A stretch of DNA of 64,000 nt from Spiroplasma_E sp902809815 (lineage in GTDB: Bacteria > Bacillota_I > Bacilli_A > Mycoplasmatales > VBWQ01), in assembly GCF_964030925.1 (NCBI RefSeq), contig NZ_OZ034992.1:558001-622000 (forward strand). The letters run 5' to 3'. Shown here one piece after another: positions 1-10,321 of the stretch (position 1 is its first letter; each line of letters begins with the position of its first letter). The notes beneath the pieces were generated by a model. That model saw only the letters and a list, made by a program, of their open reading frames with translations, had not been told where the DNA came from and made no database searches. The position numbers and the translations under genes were made by a program.

Positions 1-638
1 ATAATTAATATTTCTGTTTTAATTTTTAAAATATATCAAAAGAAATAAGAAGTTAATGCCAAGATAATACCATAAATTAATACAATTGAAAAAACATGAT
101 AGTTGTTAGAAATAAAAACAATAGCTAAATTAACTGTAAAACCTAGATACATTTTAATATCATAAATTGGATAATCATTAGCAAATTGAGTTGTTAAACC
201 ATATTTTCTTTGAAATGCTCGACGACGATAAAGTTTAATAATGATAATAATATAAAAAAGTAAAGCGATTAAAGCGATTAAAATTGTAATAAAGATATAT
301 GAATAAGCAGTATTAATGCTATTTAAACGTTGTGTTCATGCGCTTCCTCAGTCACTTATTGGTGAATCATCATGTTTAGTAAAAATAAATGACATTAATG
401 AAAAATCAATTAATGGATAATAAATATCCATTAATTTTTTATATAAAGGAGTTTTGTCACTTTCTTGTTTTGCATTAGCAATTTGTTCTAGTAGTTCTTT
501 AACATTATTTTCTTTATCAATTCTTGTTCTTTCATTTAAAAATAAGACTAATGCAGTAATTAGTAATGTAATAAATATTATTCAAAAAAATAATAAAACA
601 AAATATTGCCCTCCCAAAAAATTATGCGGTCGTAATTT
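1..638 (-). pseudogene. Multi-pass membrane protein, 3' end outside window, start frame broken
   Basis: Read on the minus strand with TGA as Trp, this is an open frame with three hydrophobic segments: one near the N terminus (F-V-L-L-F-F-W-I-I-F), one around 240-310 and one around 60-130, plus a basic R-R-R loop near 215. It runs off the left edge. No ATG/GTG start is visible. A purine-rich RBS-like GGAAGGA at about 656 is followed by a second short frame (K-F-N-F-K-N-Y-D-R-I-I-F-W-E-G) that would join the main frame if one base in the T/G run near 617-623 were changed. I infer a frameshift at the N terminus. The family is not recognised. Confidence 0.5.
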
Positions 639-831
639 TTAAAATTGAATTTTTTGTCCTTCCAAAATTTATTCCCCCCCAAAAAAAATATTTTTTAAAA
701 TCGCTTACTTAAATTATAGCACTAATTAAAAATTCACTTATTAATTGGTAAAATTTACTAATTGTTAGATTAAATTTAAAAATTAATTATATAATTAATT
801 TAAAATATTATTTATATTTAAGGAGAAAACT

Positions 832-1273
832 ATGAAAATTGAAATAGTTAATAATATTGAAATGTTAGAACAAGCATTTTTGATTAGAAAAAAAGTTTTT
901 GTTAATGAACAAAATGTTCCTTTTGAAGAAGAAATTGATCAATTTGAAGATGTATCGATTCACTTTTTAGTTTTTGATAATAATAATAAACCAATAGCTA
1001 CTAGTAGAATGCGAAAAGTTGAAGATATTGTAAAGATTGAAAGAGTGTGTATATTACAAGAATATCGTAAATTAGGTATTGGTAAAATTAATGGAATTTA
1101 TGGAAAAAGTTGCAATTAAAAATCAATTTAAAGTTATATCTCTTCATGCCCAAATTCAAGCACTAAATTTTTATAAAAATTTGGGTTATAAAGTTTGTTC
1201 TGAAATATTTTTGGACGCTGGAATTAAACATTGTAAAATGGAGAAAAAAATATATAATGAAGGTAAATTTTAA
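832..1273 (+). pseudogene. GNAT-family N-acetyltransferase, frameshifted
   Basis: The first frame (832-1119) begins M-K-I-E-I-V and carries the GNAT core with the acetyl-CoA loop R-K-L-G-I-G-K. The second frame (from about 1079) continues with M-E-F-M-E-K-V-A and the typical C-terminal A-L-N-F-Y-K-N-L-G-Y-K-V. Removing one base in the AAAATTAATGG stretch near 1083-1090 fuses them into a protein of about 146 residues, the normal size of an ElaA/YjcF-like GNAT enzyme. The RBS AAGGAGAA precedes the ATG. The substrate cannot be told. It is either inactive or a sequencing error in an A run. Confidence 0.75.
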
Positions 1274-1326
1274 AGAATAATATTTTAAATACATTGTTTT
1301 TTTAAAAACAATGAAAGGAAAAGAAT

Positions 1327-2643
1327 ATGTTTGAGTGAATTAGAGAAATATTTGGAATAAATATAAATATTAATAACAAAGAAGCAAAAATGATAGATGC
1401 TATTAAAAATAAAAAGTTAGATGTAGTCAATAAAATATTAAAATATGATATTAATATTGATTATATTGATAGAACTGGTTATACGCCTTTAATGTGAGCA
1501 GCTGAAAAAGGTTATCTAGAAATAGTTAATGTTTTATTAGCACATAATGCTAATATTAATTACATATCTGTAAATGGTAATACTGCTTTAATCTTAGCTG
1601 CTAAAAAAAATTATACAAAAATAGTTAATCTGTTATTAGAACATAATGCTAATTTTAGTTGTGAGGAACAATTTGGTAATACTGCTTTAATTTTAAGTGC
1701 TGAAAATGGAAATTTGGAAATAGTTAAAAATTTATTAACACATAATGTTAATGTTAATCATGAAAATCGATATGGCGAAACTGCTTTGTTAGTGGCTGCT
1801 AAAAATGGATATACAGAAATAGTTAATGATTTACTAGCAAATGGCGCTAATGTTAATCATGTCTCTATAAATGGTAATACTGCTTTAATATTAGCAATTA
1901 AATCTAATTATTTAGATATAGCTAATGCCATATTAACAAATTATCCTAATGTTAATAGAAAAAATATGTTTGGTTATACGCCTTTAATGTGAGCTGCGAG
2001 GAATGGTCATTTAGAAATAGTCAGAACTTTATTAGAATTGGGAGCTAATGTTAATTGTATAAATGAAAATGGTGATACGCCTTTAATGTGAGCTGCGAGG
2101 AATGGTCATTTAGAAGTAGTTAATTTGTTATTAAATAAAGGTGCAAATGTTTACTCTATAACAAAAATTTGTGGTTATACTGCTTTAATTGCTGTTGCTG
2201 GTAAAGGTCATTTAGAAATAGTTAAAACCTTAATCAAAAATGGAAATAATGTTAATCATGTAACTATCAATGGTTTGAGTGCCTTAATGTGAGCAGCTGA
2301 AAAAGGTCATTTAGAAGTAGTCAAAACTTTAATCAAAAATGGCGCTAATGTTAATCATGAAAATATAATTGAAGAAACCGCTTTAATTGTTGCTGCTAAA
2401 AATGGACATTTGGATATAATCAAAACTTTATTAATAAATAGTGCAAATGTTAATTGTATAAATGAAAAAGGTTGCAATGCTTTAATGTGAGCTGCTAAAA
2501 ATGGACATTTGGATATAGTTAAAACTTTATTAGCACATAATGCTAATATTGATGATGTAGATGTAAATGGCAATACTGCTTTATTATTTGCAACCAAATA
2601 TAATCATTGACATATAAAAAAAGATAATCATGCAAGTAAATAG
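1327..2643 (+). CDS. Ankyrin-repeat protein (438 aa)
   Basis: The gene starts at ATG 1327 behind the RBS AAAGGA and ends at TAG. A short N-terminal cap is followed by about 12 consecutive ankyrin repeats, from residue about 45 to the end. Each has the pattern T-A/P-L-x-x-A-A-x-x-G-H-L-E-I-V-x-x-L-L-x-x-G-A-N-V-N. Several repeats contain ATG-TGA read as Met-Trp, so the gene looks broken under the standard code. There is no signal peptide or membrane segment. Ankyrin repeats mediate protein binding, and in endosymbionts such proteins are often effectors; that role is inferred here. The next gene has a weaker ankyrin-like module and may be a decayed relative. Confidence 0.92.
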
Positions 2644-2677
2644 TTTAAAAAGAGAAAACTTATTAAATGTTAAAAAA

Positions 2678-3299
2678 ATGATAAATAAAATGAATATTAT
2701 TTTTATTAAAAATAAAGAAAGAATTTATTCAAAAAAAAATAGAAAGAAAATTTATTAAAATATTGCAAAATTATGAAAATTATATTAATAAAAAAACCAA
2801 AAATATTGATGGACAACTAAATCTTTTTTTTAAAAAAGAATTTATTAATAGTCTAAAATTTGAAGAGGAAAATTATTCATTGTTGCATATAGCAGTATTA
2901 AATGATTGACAAAAATTAGTAACTTATTTAGTAACAAAATGATCAGTTGATATTGATTATAAAGATAGTTCGGGGAATTCAGCATGAAATCATGCTTGTA
3001 TGTTACTAAAAAAAGAAAATGCTTTAGCAATTAAATCAAAAGTTCAAATAAATGAAGAAGATAGAATATTTTTAGAAAAAAATATTGATTTATTATCAAG
3101 AAAAAAATCTTGTTTTATTAAACCTTTAGATAAAAAAGATAAAAATGCTAATAAAAATAGATTTAACATTATAAATTATTATTATGATGTTGATGAAGTT
3201 GCTATTGATGCTTTTGATTATTTTAAAAATAACATAAATTTAATTGAAGATGATAATACTTTTTTAACAATTAATAATAAACAAACTTTACAAATATAA
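2678..3299 (+). pseudogene. Ankyrin-like protein fragment, frameshifted in an A9 run
   Basis: Translation from ATG 2678 gives M-I-N-K-M-N-I-I-F-I-K-N-K-E-R-I-Y-S-K-K and then stops. The frame that continues after the A run at 2731-2739 reads I-E-R-K-F-I-K-I-L-Q-N-Y and stays open to TAA 3299. The middle holds one degenerate ankyrin motif (Y-S-L-L-H-I-A-V-L-N-D-W, then D-I-D-Y-K-D-S-S-G-N-S-A). The C-terminal 100 residues are charged and unrecognised. The 34-bp gap after the ankyrin gene suggests one transcript. Slippage in the homopolymer is the likely lesion. Confidence 0.6.
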
Positions 3300-3388
3300 A
3301 GGTAATTTTCATTTAATTATACAGATTAAATTTATACAATTAATTAAGTAAACACTCAAATCATAATAAAATAATAATTAATGTAATA

Positions 3389-3403
3389 GCCACTTGCCAC
3401 TTA
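3389..3403 (+). repeat. Extra copies of IS-A left-end heptamer
   Basis: GCCACTT and GCCACTTA lie directly before the true IS-A left end (GCCACTTAGCCC at 3404), so the terminal heptamer occurs three times in tandem. A comparable triplication is seen at 12892-12912. Confidence 0.7.
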
Positions 3404-4533
3404 GCCACTTAGCCCTTTTTACTAGACCATTAATTTAAAAAACCTGAATGTATTCTAAAAACAATTGTGTTATATAATTAACACTAATTTTAACCTGAAA
3501 GGATTTTTATTAATGGATAAAATTAAACAAATAGCATTAGTAATTAACAAATTAAATATCAAAGAAAAAATTAAAATTATTGATGATTGTAAAAATCAAT
3601 ATTCAATTAGAAACCTATGTCAATATCTTCAATTAAACAGATCAACATATTACTTTTTAAAAAATAAACAAAAACCTATTAAAAAAGAAGAAAATCATAT
3701 TATTAAATGCAATCATAAATATCAAAAAATATGCCAACTTTTAATCGAATTTCATTCTACAAGAAAAGGCAGAATTTATGGATATTTAAGAATTTTTTCA
3801 GCTTTTAAAGAGTGATTAAAACAAGAAAAAAATATCATTTTAAATATAGAATTATCAATAAAACAAATGCGAAAAATTATGAAAGAACACAATATTCAAG
3901 GATTAAAACAAACTAAAAATAACTATCCTAAAAACAAAAAAAATCCAAATAAGTGAATACCTACAATGGATAAAGTAAACAAAGATTATAAAAGTACAAC
4001 CTCTTCAAATCAAATTTGATCAATGGACACTAAACAAATAAATACTAAAGAAGGATGATTATATCTTTTTGTAATTATTGATTTTTATTCAAATAATGTT
4101 GTTAGTTATAATATTGCTCCTAATAAATCATATCAGGATTTAATTCTTCCTGCTCTTGAAAAAATCAACAAACAATTTTCTTGAAATCAAGTAAAAAATG
4201 TTATTTTACATTCAGATAACGCCAACGAATTTTATTGTCAGGATATCACAAAATGAGCAGAGGATAAACAAATAATTTTAAGCAAAAAACAACCTTATGA
4301 TATTGGTGGTAATGTATTATCTGAAAACTGATTTTCTCATTTATCTCAAGAATGACTACCTAAAGGATCAAATCAATATTTATCCATCAATGAAGCTATA
4401 AATGATGTAAATCAATATGTTATGTTTTATAATTATGAAAGAATACATTCTAAATTTCTAAAACCACCAATTTTACAAATTAAAATTTAGAATTTTATAT
4501 CAAAAATGGTCCAGTAATTAAGGGCCAACCACC
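3404..4533 (+). mobile_element. IS-A, full copy 1 (IS3-type, 1130 bp)
   Basis: The copy is bounded by imperfect inverted ends: left AGCCCTTTTTACTAGACCAT, and right, reverse-complemented, GGCCCTTAATTACTGGACCA. It is 1130 bp, the same as the copies at 11769, 34802, 44799 and 47207. It carries one transposase gene. No target duplication is visible, because the right side abuts an IS-B remnant and the left side abuts extra heptamers. Confidence 0.9.
3513..4490 (+). CDS. IS3-family (OrfB-like) transposase, 325 aa
   Basis: A DDE transposase that cuts and joins IS ends. The N terminus has a helix-turn-helix-like stretch (S-I-R-N-L-C-Q-Y-L-Q-L-N-R-S-T-Y-Y) typical of IS3 OrfB. The catalytic core follows: first Asp in W-S-M-D-T-K (about residue 168), second in L-H-S-D-N-A-N-E-F, and Glu in L-S-E-N-W-F about 35 residues later. 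It ends with the Y-N-x-x-R-x-H-S motif. The start ATG is at 3513 behind AAAGGA; an upstream ORF extension lacks an RBS. At least nine internal TGA codons are Trp. No separate OrfA is present. All five full copies encode the same product. Confidence 0.9.
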
Positions 4534-4718
4534 CATTTCATTAAAATGAAAACGTTTTATACCAAAATATCTGTAAAATTCTTCATTTTTTAATTTTTTT
4601 AAATTTTCAAAAATCATTTTTATCAACACTTTTCTAAATTTATTGTTAATAACAAAATTATAAAATAAATTTTAAAATTATTAATTGACTTTTAAAAAAT
4701 TTAATTACGGAATATGTC
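4534..4718 (-). mobile_element. IS-B 5' remnant, cut by IS-A
   Basis: This is the left end of IS-B (terminus GACATATTCC at 4718) plus the first 28 codons of its ORF1 (M-I-F-E-N-L ... F-N-E-M). IS-A inserted immediately after and the rest of IS-B is missing. Confidence 0.9.
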
Positions 4719-4737
4719 TATTGATATATTTCTTCTA

Positions 4738-4974
4738 CTAATCCACTAAAAAATATTTTCCTTTTTGGTTGGGGTATTCTTGACCACTAATAATAAATTT
4801 TTTAGTTTCGGTATTATAAACAAGTCCCGCTATATATAATACAGATTCATTTGTTGAAATATATTCCATGAAAGAAATTGAATCAAAAGAGGGAAAATTT
4901 ATATCATTTGTTTTTAAATAAAACTTAACTTGTTTATTAAAATTTGTATATTTATCACTTGGTTGTTTTTTCAA
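4738..4974 (-). CDS. Hypothetical protein fragment (78 aa)
   Basis: An open frame from a TTG codon (M-K-K-Q-P-S-D-K) that could extend about nine codons upstream. It contains Y-I-A-G-L-V-Y-N-T-E-T-K-K-F-I-I-S-G-Q-E-Y-P. There is no clear RBS. It overlaps the tail of the ruvA-like frame and lies just downstream of it, so it may be the C-terminal part of a fused or rearranged gene. No family recognised, and it may not be expressed. Confidence 0.3.
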   Translation of the reverse strand: MKKQPSDKYTNFNKQVKFYLKTNDINFPSFDSISFMEYISTNESVLYIAGLVYNTETKKFIISGQEYPNQKGKYFLVD

Positions 4975-5228
4975 ACTAATCGAATATTTAACTTTAACAC
5001 ATTAAGTAAGTGAATAAAAAAGGTTTTTATTGGTTTTGATACAAACCCAAAAAATTGTTCATAAGTTGGTTTTTGATGAAAATAAACATAAATTTTCACT
5101 TTAATATTTAATGGTAATGTTTGTAAATTAACACCTTCAATAATATATCCATGATCATTACATTCAAAAATAATTTTATTTTCATAAAATTCTTTAATAA
5201 TACCTAAAAATATTCATCCATGACTTAT
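4914..5228 (-). pseudogene. ruvA: RuvA domain I remnant
   Basis: The minus-strand frame reads G-W-I-F-L-G-I-I-K-E-F-Y-E-N-K-I-I-F-E then H-G-Y-I-I-E-G and ends the module with Y-E-Q-F-F-G-F-V. This matches the RuvA OB-fold domain (Holliday junction binding: G-x-x-x-x-x-x-N-G-x-G-Y and x-Y-G-F motifs). A strong RBS (AAGGAGG) precedes an ATG at about 5219, but that ATG reads M-D-E-Y-F-stop; one missing base after it shifts into the RuvA frame. The protein ends at about 104 codons, against roughly 200 in the family, without the helix-hairpin-helix domain. Its position after yebC is the usual yebC-ruvAB neighbourhood; ruvB is not seen. Confidence 0.55.
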
Positions 5229-5281
5229 TCCTCCTTTTCTATTCTTACTATTAATTAGATGAAAAAGAAAAATAAACCTTT

Positions 5282-6004
5282 TTATTTTTTAAAATTATGT
5301 TCAATTGAAAGCACATCATCATCATTTTCAATTGTTTCTAACAATATATCAATTAATTTAATTTGTTGTTGGTCAGTAATGGTAATCAATTCATGGGGAA
5401 TATTAACAATTTCATTAGTAATAAAATCATTAATATTATTTTTTTCTAATAAATTAGTTACAGCATTTAACTGTTTAGGATTAACTTCAATATCAATGAT
5501 ATCTTCTTTTTTTTCAATATTAAAAATTTCAAAATCAATTATTAACTCCAAAATTTCTTCAACTGATAATAAACTTGAAAATTGAATTACCCCCGTTGTT
5601 TGAAATAAATATTGAACAGAATTAGTAGCAACTAAATGACCACCCAATTTATTAAAATAACTTCGAATATTACTTGCAGTTCGATTTTTATTATCAGTTA
5701 AACAATGAATAATTATGGCAATATTACTTGGTCCATATCCTTCATAAGTGACTGCTTCATAATTAGTTGTTTCATTTTTATTACTAGCTTTATTAATAGC
5801 ACGATTAATATTATCCTTTGGCATATTTATACGTCGTGCTTTTTCTAACATTAATTTCAATCGCGGATTATTTTCAACATTTGCACCACCTAATTTAACA
5901 GCAACATAAATTTCTCTTGATAATTTTTGAAAAATTTTACCACGTTTGTTATCTTGGGCATCTTTACGATGTTTAATATTTGCATATTGTGAATGTCCAG
6001 CCAT
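5282..6004 (-). CDS. yebC: YebC/PmpR family protein
   Basis: Full length (240 aa), beginning with the family signature M-A-G-H-S-Q-Y-A-N-I-K-H-R-K followed by D-A-Q-D-N-K-R-G-K-I-F. The G-Y-G-P-S-N-I-A-I-I-I-H and N-R-T-A-S-N-I-R motifs of domain 2 are present. YebC-family proteins bind DNA or assist ribosomes at difficult peptide sequences; which role applies here is unknown. RBS AAAGGAATGAGAAT precedes the ATG. It starts 12 bp after nadE ends, so co-transcription with nadE, rmuC and obgE is likely. Confidence 0.93.
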   Translation of the reverse strand: MAGHSQYANIKHRKDAQDNKRGKIFQKLSREIYVAVKLGGANVENNPRLKLMLEKARRINMPKDNINRAINKASNKNETTNYEAVTYEGYGPSNIAIIIHCLTDNKNRTASNIRSYFNKLGGHLVATNSVQYLFQTTGVIQFSSLLSVEEILELIIDFEIFNIEKKEDIIDIEVNPKQLNAVTNLLEKNNINDFITNEIVNIPHELITITDQQQIKLIDILLETIENDDDVLSIEHNFKK

Positions 6005-6016
6005 ATTCTCATTCCT

Positions 6017-6763
6017 TTATTTTTTTCTTGTTCATTTCGGAGCTTGCGGTACAGGTATTCTTTTGTGTGCACTATTCTGATGCATAAATTCAATTTTATT
6101 AATTACTGATGATGGTATTAATGATTTATTTCCTAGTAAATATTGATCTAATTGTTCATACTTAAATTGCATTTCCATTTCATCAGTTTGTCCATCTCAT
6201 AAACCAGCAGTTGGCTTACGAATAATGATCTCTTCACTAACTTTTAATATCTTTGCTGCAGCAAAAACATCTTTTTTTAACAAATGAATAATTGGTAATA
6301 AATCAACACCACCATCACCATATTTAGTAAAATAACCAATGTGTCATTCATCACTATTATCTGTTCCTACAACTAAATAATTATGATTTTGTGCATATGC
6401 ATAAAGAGTATTCATTCTTAATCTAGCTTTTAAATTGCCTAAAATTAATTTTGATTTTTCTATATTAATTTCAGTTTCTAATGTTTTTTTAAAACTTAAA
6501 AAAACATTATTTAAATTAACTACTTTGGCATTTAATTTATGAATATTAACTAAATTATTTGCATATTCTAAATCAATATCTGGTGAAAAACAAGGCATAA
6601 TTAATGCTAAATGATCATTAGGAAAAGCTTTTTTAATCAATAATGCTACTACTGCTGAGTCAACACCACCACTTAAACCAACAATTAAACCTTTGGCATT
6701 TGCTTTTTTTACTTCACTTTGTAAAAATTTAATAATTTCATCTAAATATTGTTCTAAATTCAT
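6017..6763 (-). CDS. nadE: NAD+ synthase
   Basis: A 248-aa cytosolic enzyme that adenylates nicotinate adenine dinucleotide and amidates it to NAD+. The ATP pyrophosphatase P-loop S-G-G-V-D-S-A is at residues 30-37. The family motif G-T-D-N-S-D-E-W-H-I-G-Y-F-T-K-Y-G-D-G-G-V-D is near 135-155 and includes a TGA-encoded Trp, so the standard-code ORF stops too early. K-P-T-A-G-L-W-D-G-Q-T-D-E is near 185. Short length and the lack of a glutaminase domain indicate the ammonia-dependent type. ATG 6763 lies 2 bp after the stop of rmuC. Confidence 0.95.
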
Positions 6764-6765
6764 AA

Positions 6766-7857
6766 TTATTCACTCTCTTTTATTTCTTCAGACATTTCAA
6801 AAATATTGTTATAATGTCCAGCAATTTTATTATGGGTTTTATCTAAAGTTTCAATGGCTTTATTAGTTGTATCAAAACCAGCCTTAACTTTTTCTCATCT
6901 ATCAACCCAACGATCAAAATCATCTTTGAATAAACGTAATTTTTTTGCCATTTTTTCTAAATTTTTATTAAAATCAATGTCTTTACGATTTTTATCAACT
7001 GTAAATAAAACAGCAGATAAAGTAGTAGGAGAGGTAATTCAAACACGTTTCTTAAAAGCATATTCAACAATATCATCAGCAAATTGTGCGTAAATAAAAG
7101 CAAATATTTCTTCAGAAGGAATAAACATTACTGCGCTAGAAATCTTATTTTTAATATTAATATATTTTCCAACTTCATCAATTCGTTTACGAATATCATT
7201 ACGAAAATCTTTTAAATAATTTTCTTTAACTTTAATATCTTCACTTACTAAATACCTTTGATAGTTATCAATTGAAAACTTTGAATCAATAGCAATTCCT
7301 TCTTTTTCAGAATCTGTTTTTACATAGGCATCAACAACTTTGCCATCAATTGTTTTATATTGTCGTTCTCATAATTTTTGATTTGAACCCAACATATTAG
7401 TCAAAATTTTTTCTAAAACAAATTCACCAACATTACCACGTTTTTTAGTATTAATAAAAACTTCTTGTAAACTTTGAATATTATCATTAATTTTTCCTAA
7501 AACAGTTGATGATTCTTGTAACTTTGCTAAATCTTTAATAACATCTACTACTTGTCTTTGAATGACATCAGCATTGCGTTTATAATCATCTTCTTTTTTA
7601 TCTAAATTTTTTTGAAAATTATCAATATTACTCATTAAATTAATTAATTTTTCGGTTTTATCACGATCCGAACCATTTCATGATGTTTTAAAATCATTTA
7701 ATTGTTCTTTTAAAGTTTCTACTTGCATTTTTAAAAAGTCTTGTGCAATTGGGTCACTAGTAACATTCTGACTTTTTTTAATTTGCATATAAATTATTAA
7801 ACCACCAATACTACTAATAATTAAAATAACTACCAATAAACTAATTACTATTTCCAT
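6766..7857 (-). CDS. rmuC: RmuC domain protein
   Basis: 363 aa. An N-terminal membrane segment (V-I-S-L-L-V-V-I-L-I-I-S-S-I-G-G-L-I-I-Y) is followed by a coiled-coil region (residues about 40-140). The RmuC domain then has R-G-N-V-G-E-F-V-L-E, D-A-Y-V-K and I-A-I-D-S-K-F-S (nuclease-like D..D-S-K motif), and ends with a helical tail. RmuC limits DNA rearrangement and is thought to be a membrane-anchored nuclease. Start ATG 7857 lies 5 bp after AAAGGAAAATAGGAA. Upstream obgE is 24 bp away in the same direction. Confidence 0.85.
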
Positions 7858-7881
7858 TTCCTATTTTCCTTTGCCCTTTAT

Positions 7882-9177
7882 TTATTCTTCTTCTCAAATC
7901 ATATCATAATTAAAAATCTTAACATGATCACCTTTTTTTATTCCTTGCTTTCTTAATTCATCATAAATTCCTAAATCTTGTAATTTAATTTTAAATAATA
8001 AAATATTATGATAATTATTTAAAGGATTTTTTTGATATATTACTTCAACTGTTTTACCAGAAATAGTTCATTGATTATTTGCAAATTTAGTAATAATAAC
8101 TTGTGGAACTTCTTCTTTATTAGTATATTCATAAAGAATATGTTCTTCATTATTTTCATTATTTTCATTATTATTAACTTGATGCAGTTGTTCTTTTTCA
8201 ACAGCTTTAGCAATATCTTTAATTAATATATCCAAACTAATATGTTTCATAGCAGAAATTGCAATTATTGGTAATTTAATTTGTTCTTTTAATTTCTCTA
8301 AATTAGTTTGTGCATCTGGTAAATCAATTTTATTTGCAACAATTAAATGCGGTTTTTTTGTCAAATCTTTATTATAACTTTCTAATTCACTCATAATTAA
8401 TTGATAATTTAAAAAATGATCTTGAGTCTTATCACTAATATCAATCATATGTACTAAAACTTGACAACGTTCAATATGACGCAAAAACTGTAAACCTAGT
8501 CCTTTTCCTAAACTAGCTCCTGCTATTAATCCAGGCAAATCCGCCATAACAAAATTATTATTTTTATCAACTCTAACAACACCTAAATGTGGATTAAGAG
8601 TAGTAAAAGGATAATCAGCAACTGTTGGAGTTGAAGCAGAAATAGCTCCTAATAATGTTGATTTACCGGCGTTAGGCAACCCAACTAATCCGGCATTGGC
8701 CAATAATTTCAACTCACAAATTATTTCAAAATGTTGTCCAGGCATTCCTTTTTCACATATTTTAGGTACTCGATTTATTGCCGAAGCAAAACGAGCATTT
8801 CCTCGTCCACCAAGACCACCGGCAGCAATTATTATTTCTTGTTTATCTTTAATAATATCACCAAGAATATTTTGAGTTTTGTTATCTCTAATAATAGTAC
8901 CTAATGGAACTTTTACATAAGTATTGGTTCCTTTACGTCCATGCATATTTTTGGGTGCACCATTTTTACCATCTTCAGCAGTTATCTCTTTATTTTTACG
9001 TAAGTCTAATAGAGTATTCATACCTGAATCACCAATAAAGATAATATTACCGCCTCTTCCTCCATCTCCACCAGATGGACCACCTTTGGCTACATAAAGT
9101 TCACGACGAAAAGCAACAACACCATCACCGCCTTTGCCGGCAGTAACTTTTAATTTTGTTACATCTATAAAACGCAT
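7882..9177 (-). CDS. obgE: Obg GTPase
   Basis: 431 aa, with three domains in order. The Gly-rich Obg fold (residues 1-157) has G-K-G-G-D-G-V-V-A-F-R-R-E and G-P-S-G-G-D-G-G-R-G-G. The GTPase domain has P-loop G-L-P-N-A-G-K-S-T, switch D-L-P-G-L-I and N-K-I-D. A C-terminal OCT domain after a TGA-Trp ends G-D-H-V-K-I-F. Obg couples GTP level to large-subunit ribosome assembly. RBS AAAGGAGTAAGAA directly precedes the ATG. It is first gene of the minus-strand block obgE-rmuC-nadE-yebC. Confidence 0.96.
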
Positions 9178-9754
9178 TTCTTACTCCTTTTTTATATTAA
9201 TAATAACTCTTATTATATAGTGTTAACATTTTTGTGTAAAATACTATTTTATTTTTCATATAATTTTAGTATACAGATATTATTGTTAAAAAAATAATAA
9301 TTTACTATATCTAGTTAATATTTTTTGTAAACTATTTTTGCTTTATGAAAATTAAAAAAATGTTTTTTTAATGTTAAATATCATTTAAGTTATTTTCATA
9401 TATGAAAAATTATATATTAAAATAAAACTTATAGGTGTTTTTATTAATTTGATTAAAATCAAATTAATAGTTTTTTATTTAATTTTATCTTTGAAAAAAT
9501 ATATTGTATATTGATTTTTTCACATATAAACTTTATTTGAGATTTATTTAAAGTAATTTAAAAAAATAAAATTTATTACTGACTTATTAGTCAACTACTT
9601 TTATTTAAATTAAAACATTAATAATATTAGTTTAAATATATTTATTATTTTTTTAATTTATAAGAAAAAATAAATGAAAATTTAATTAAAAATATTTTAA
9701 TAAATCTCAATTATTAAAAATAAATATTTATATTTAAAAAGGGGTACTTTAAAA
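9178..9754. other. AT-rich intergenic region with a hairpin
   Basis: No gene is supported. A perfect 12-bp inverted repeat with a 2-base loop (ATTAATTTGATT / AATCAAATTAAT, 9443-9468) is followed by A-G-T6 and resembles an intrinsic terminator, though no + strand gene ends just before it. The obgE promoter should lie in the first 100 bases, but I cannot fix it. Confidence 0.5.
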
Positions 9755-10315
9755 ATGATAAAGATAAAAATATAGTAAAAAAATCTGATGTTGATAGTTG
9801 ATGAGGTATTACCACTAGCAATAAATGTGATAAAAAAATTGAGAAATTAAATAAAAAATTACAAGAAACATGTAATAAATTAGACGAAATAAGCAATCTT
9901 TATACAAAATCAGTAAAAGAAAACAAAAATTTTGAATATAAAGTTAAAGAACTAAAAGAAGAATTAAAAAAAATTCAAGATAATAATACAAAATTAGAAA
10001 CAGAATTAAATGATTCAAAAAACAATAAAAAAGAATTAGAAGCACAATTAAAACAATTTCAAGACAGTAAAGAAAAACTAGAAACAGAACTTAAAAATTC
10101 TAGAAATAGTAAAGAAAGATTAGAAGAAGAACTAAAAGAAATTCAAGATAAAAATACAAAATTAGAAACAAACTTAAAAGAAGCAACAGAAAGTATTGAA
10201 CATTTACAAGAAATAATCCAAGATTACATGGATAATAAAGAAAAACTAGAAACAGAACTTAAAAATTATAAGGATAATAATCAAAATTTAGAAGAAGAAC
10301 TAAAAGAAATTCAAG
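9755..10315 (+). pseudogene. Coiled-coil protein, 5' part (split by plectrovirus)
   Basis: RBS AAAAAGGGG and ATG 9755 are followed by a frame that stops at once. A one-base shift after the ATG gives K-D-K-N-I-V-K-K-S-D, closely matching the N terminus M-S-K-D-K-N-I-V-N-E of the gene at 18046. After a W-W-G motif (two TGA codons) there is an almost pure coiled coil of E/K/L/N-rich heptads (K-L-E-T-E-L-K-N repeated) up to the phage junction at TCAAG 10311-10315. The gene resumes at 14570. Function unknown; a structural or membrane-peripheral role is possible. Confidence 0.7.
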
Positions 10316-10321
10316 TATATA

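Noticed and set aside
454..642. Plus-strand ORF of 62 codons
   Set aside because: Antisense shadow of the membrane protein on the minus strand; starts without RBS.
4738..4974. C-terminal RuvA domains
   Set aside because: No helix-hairpin-helix G-x-G motif or domain III helices; sequence not RuvA-like.
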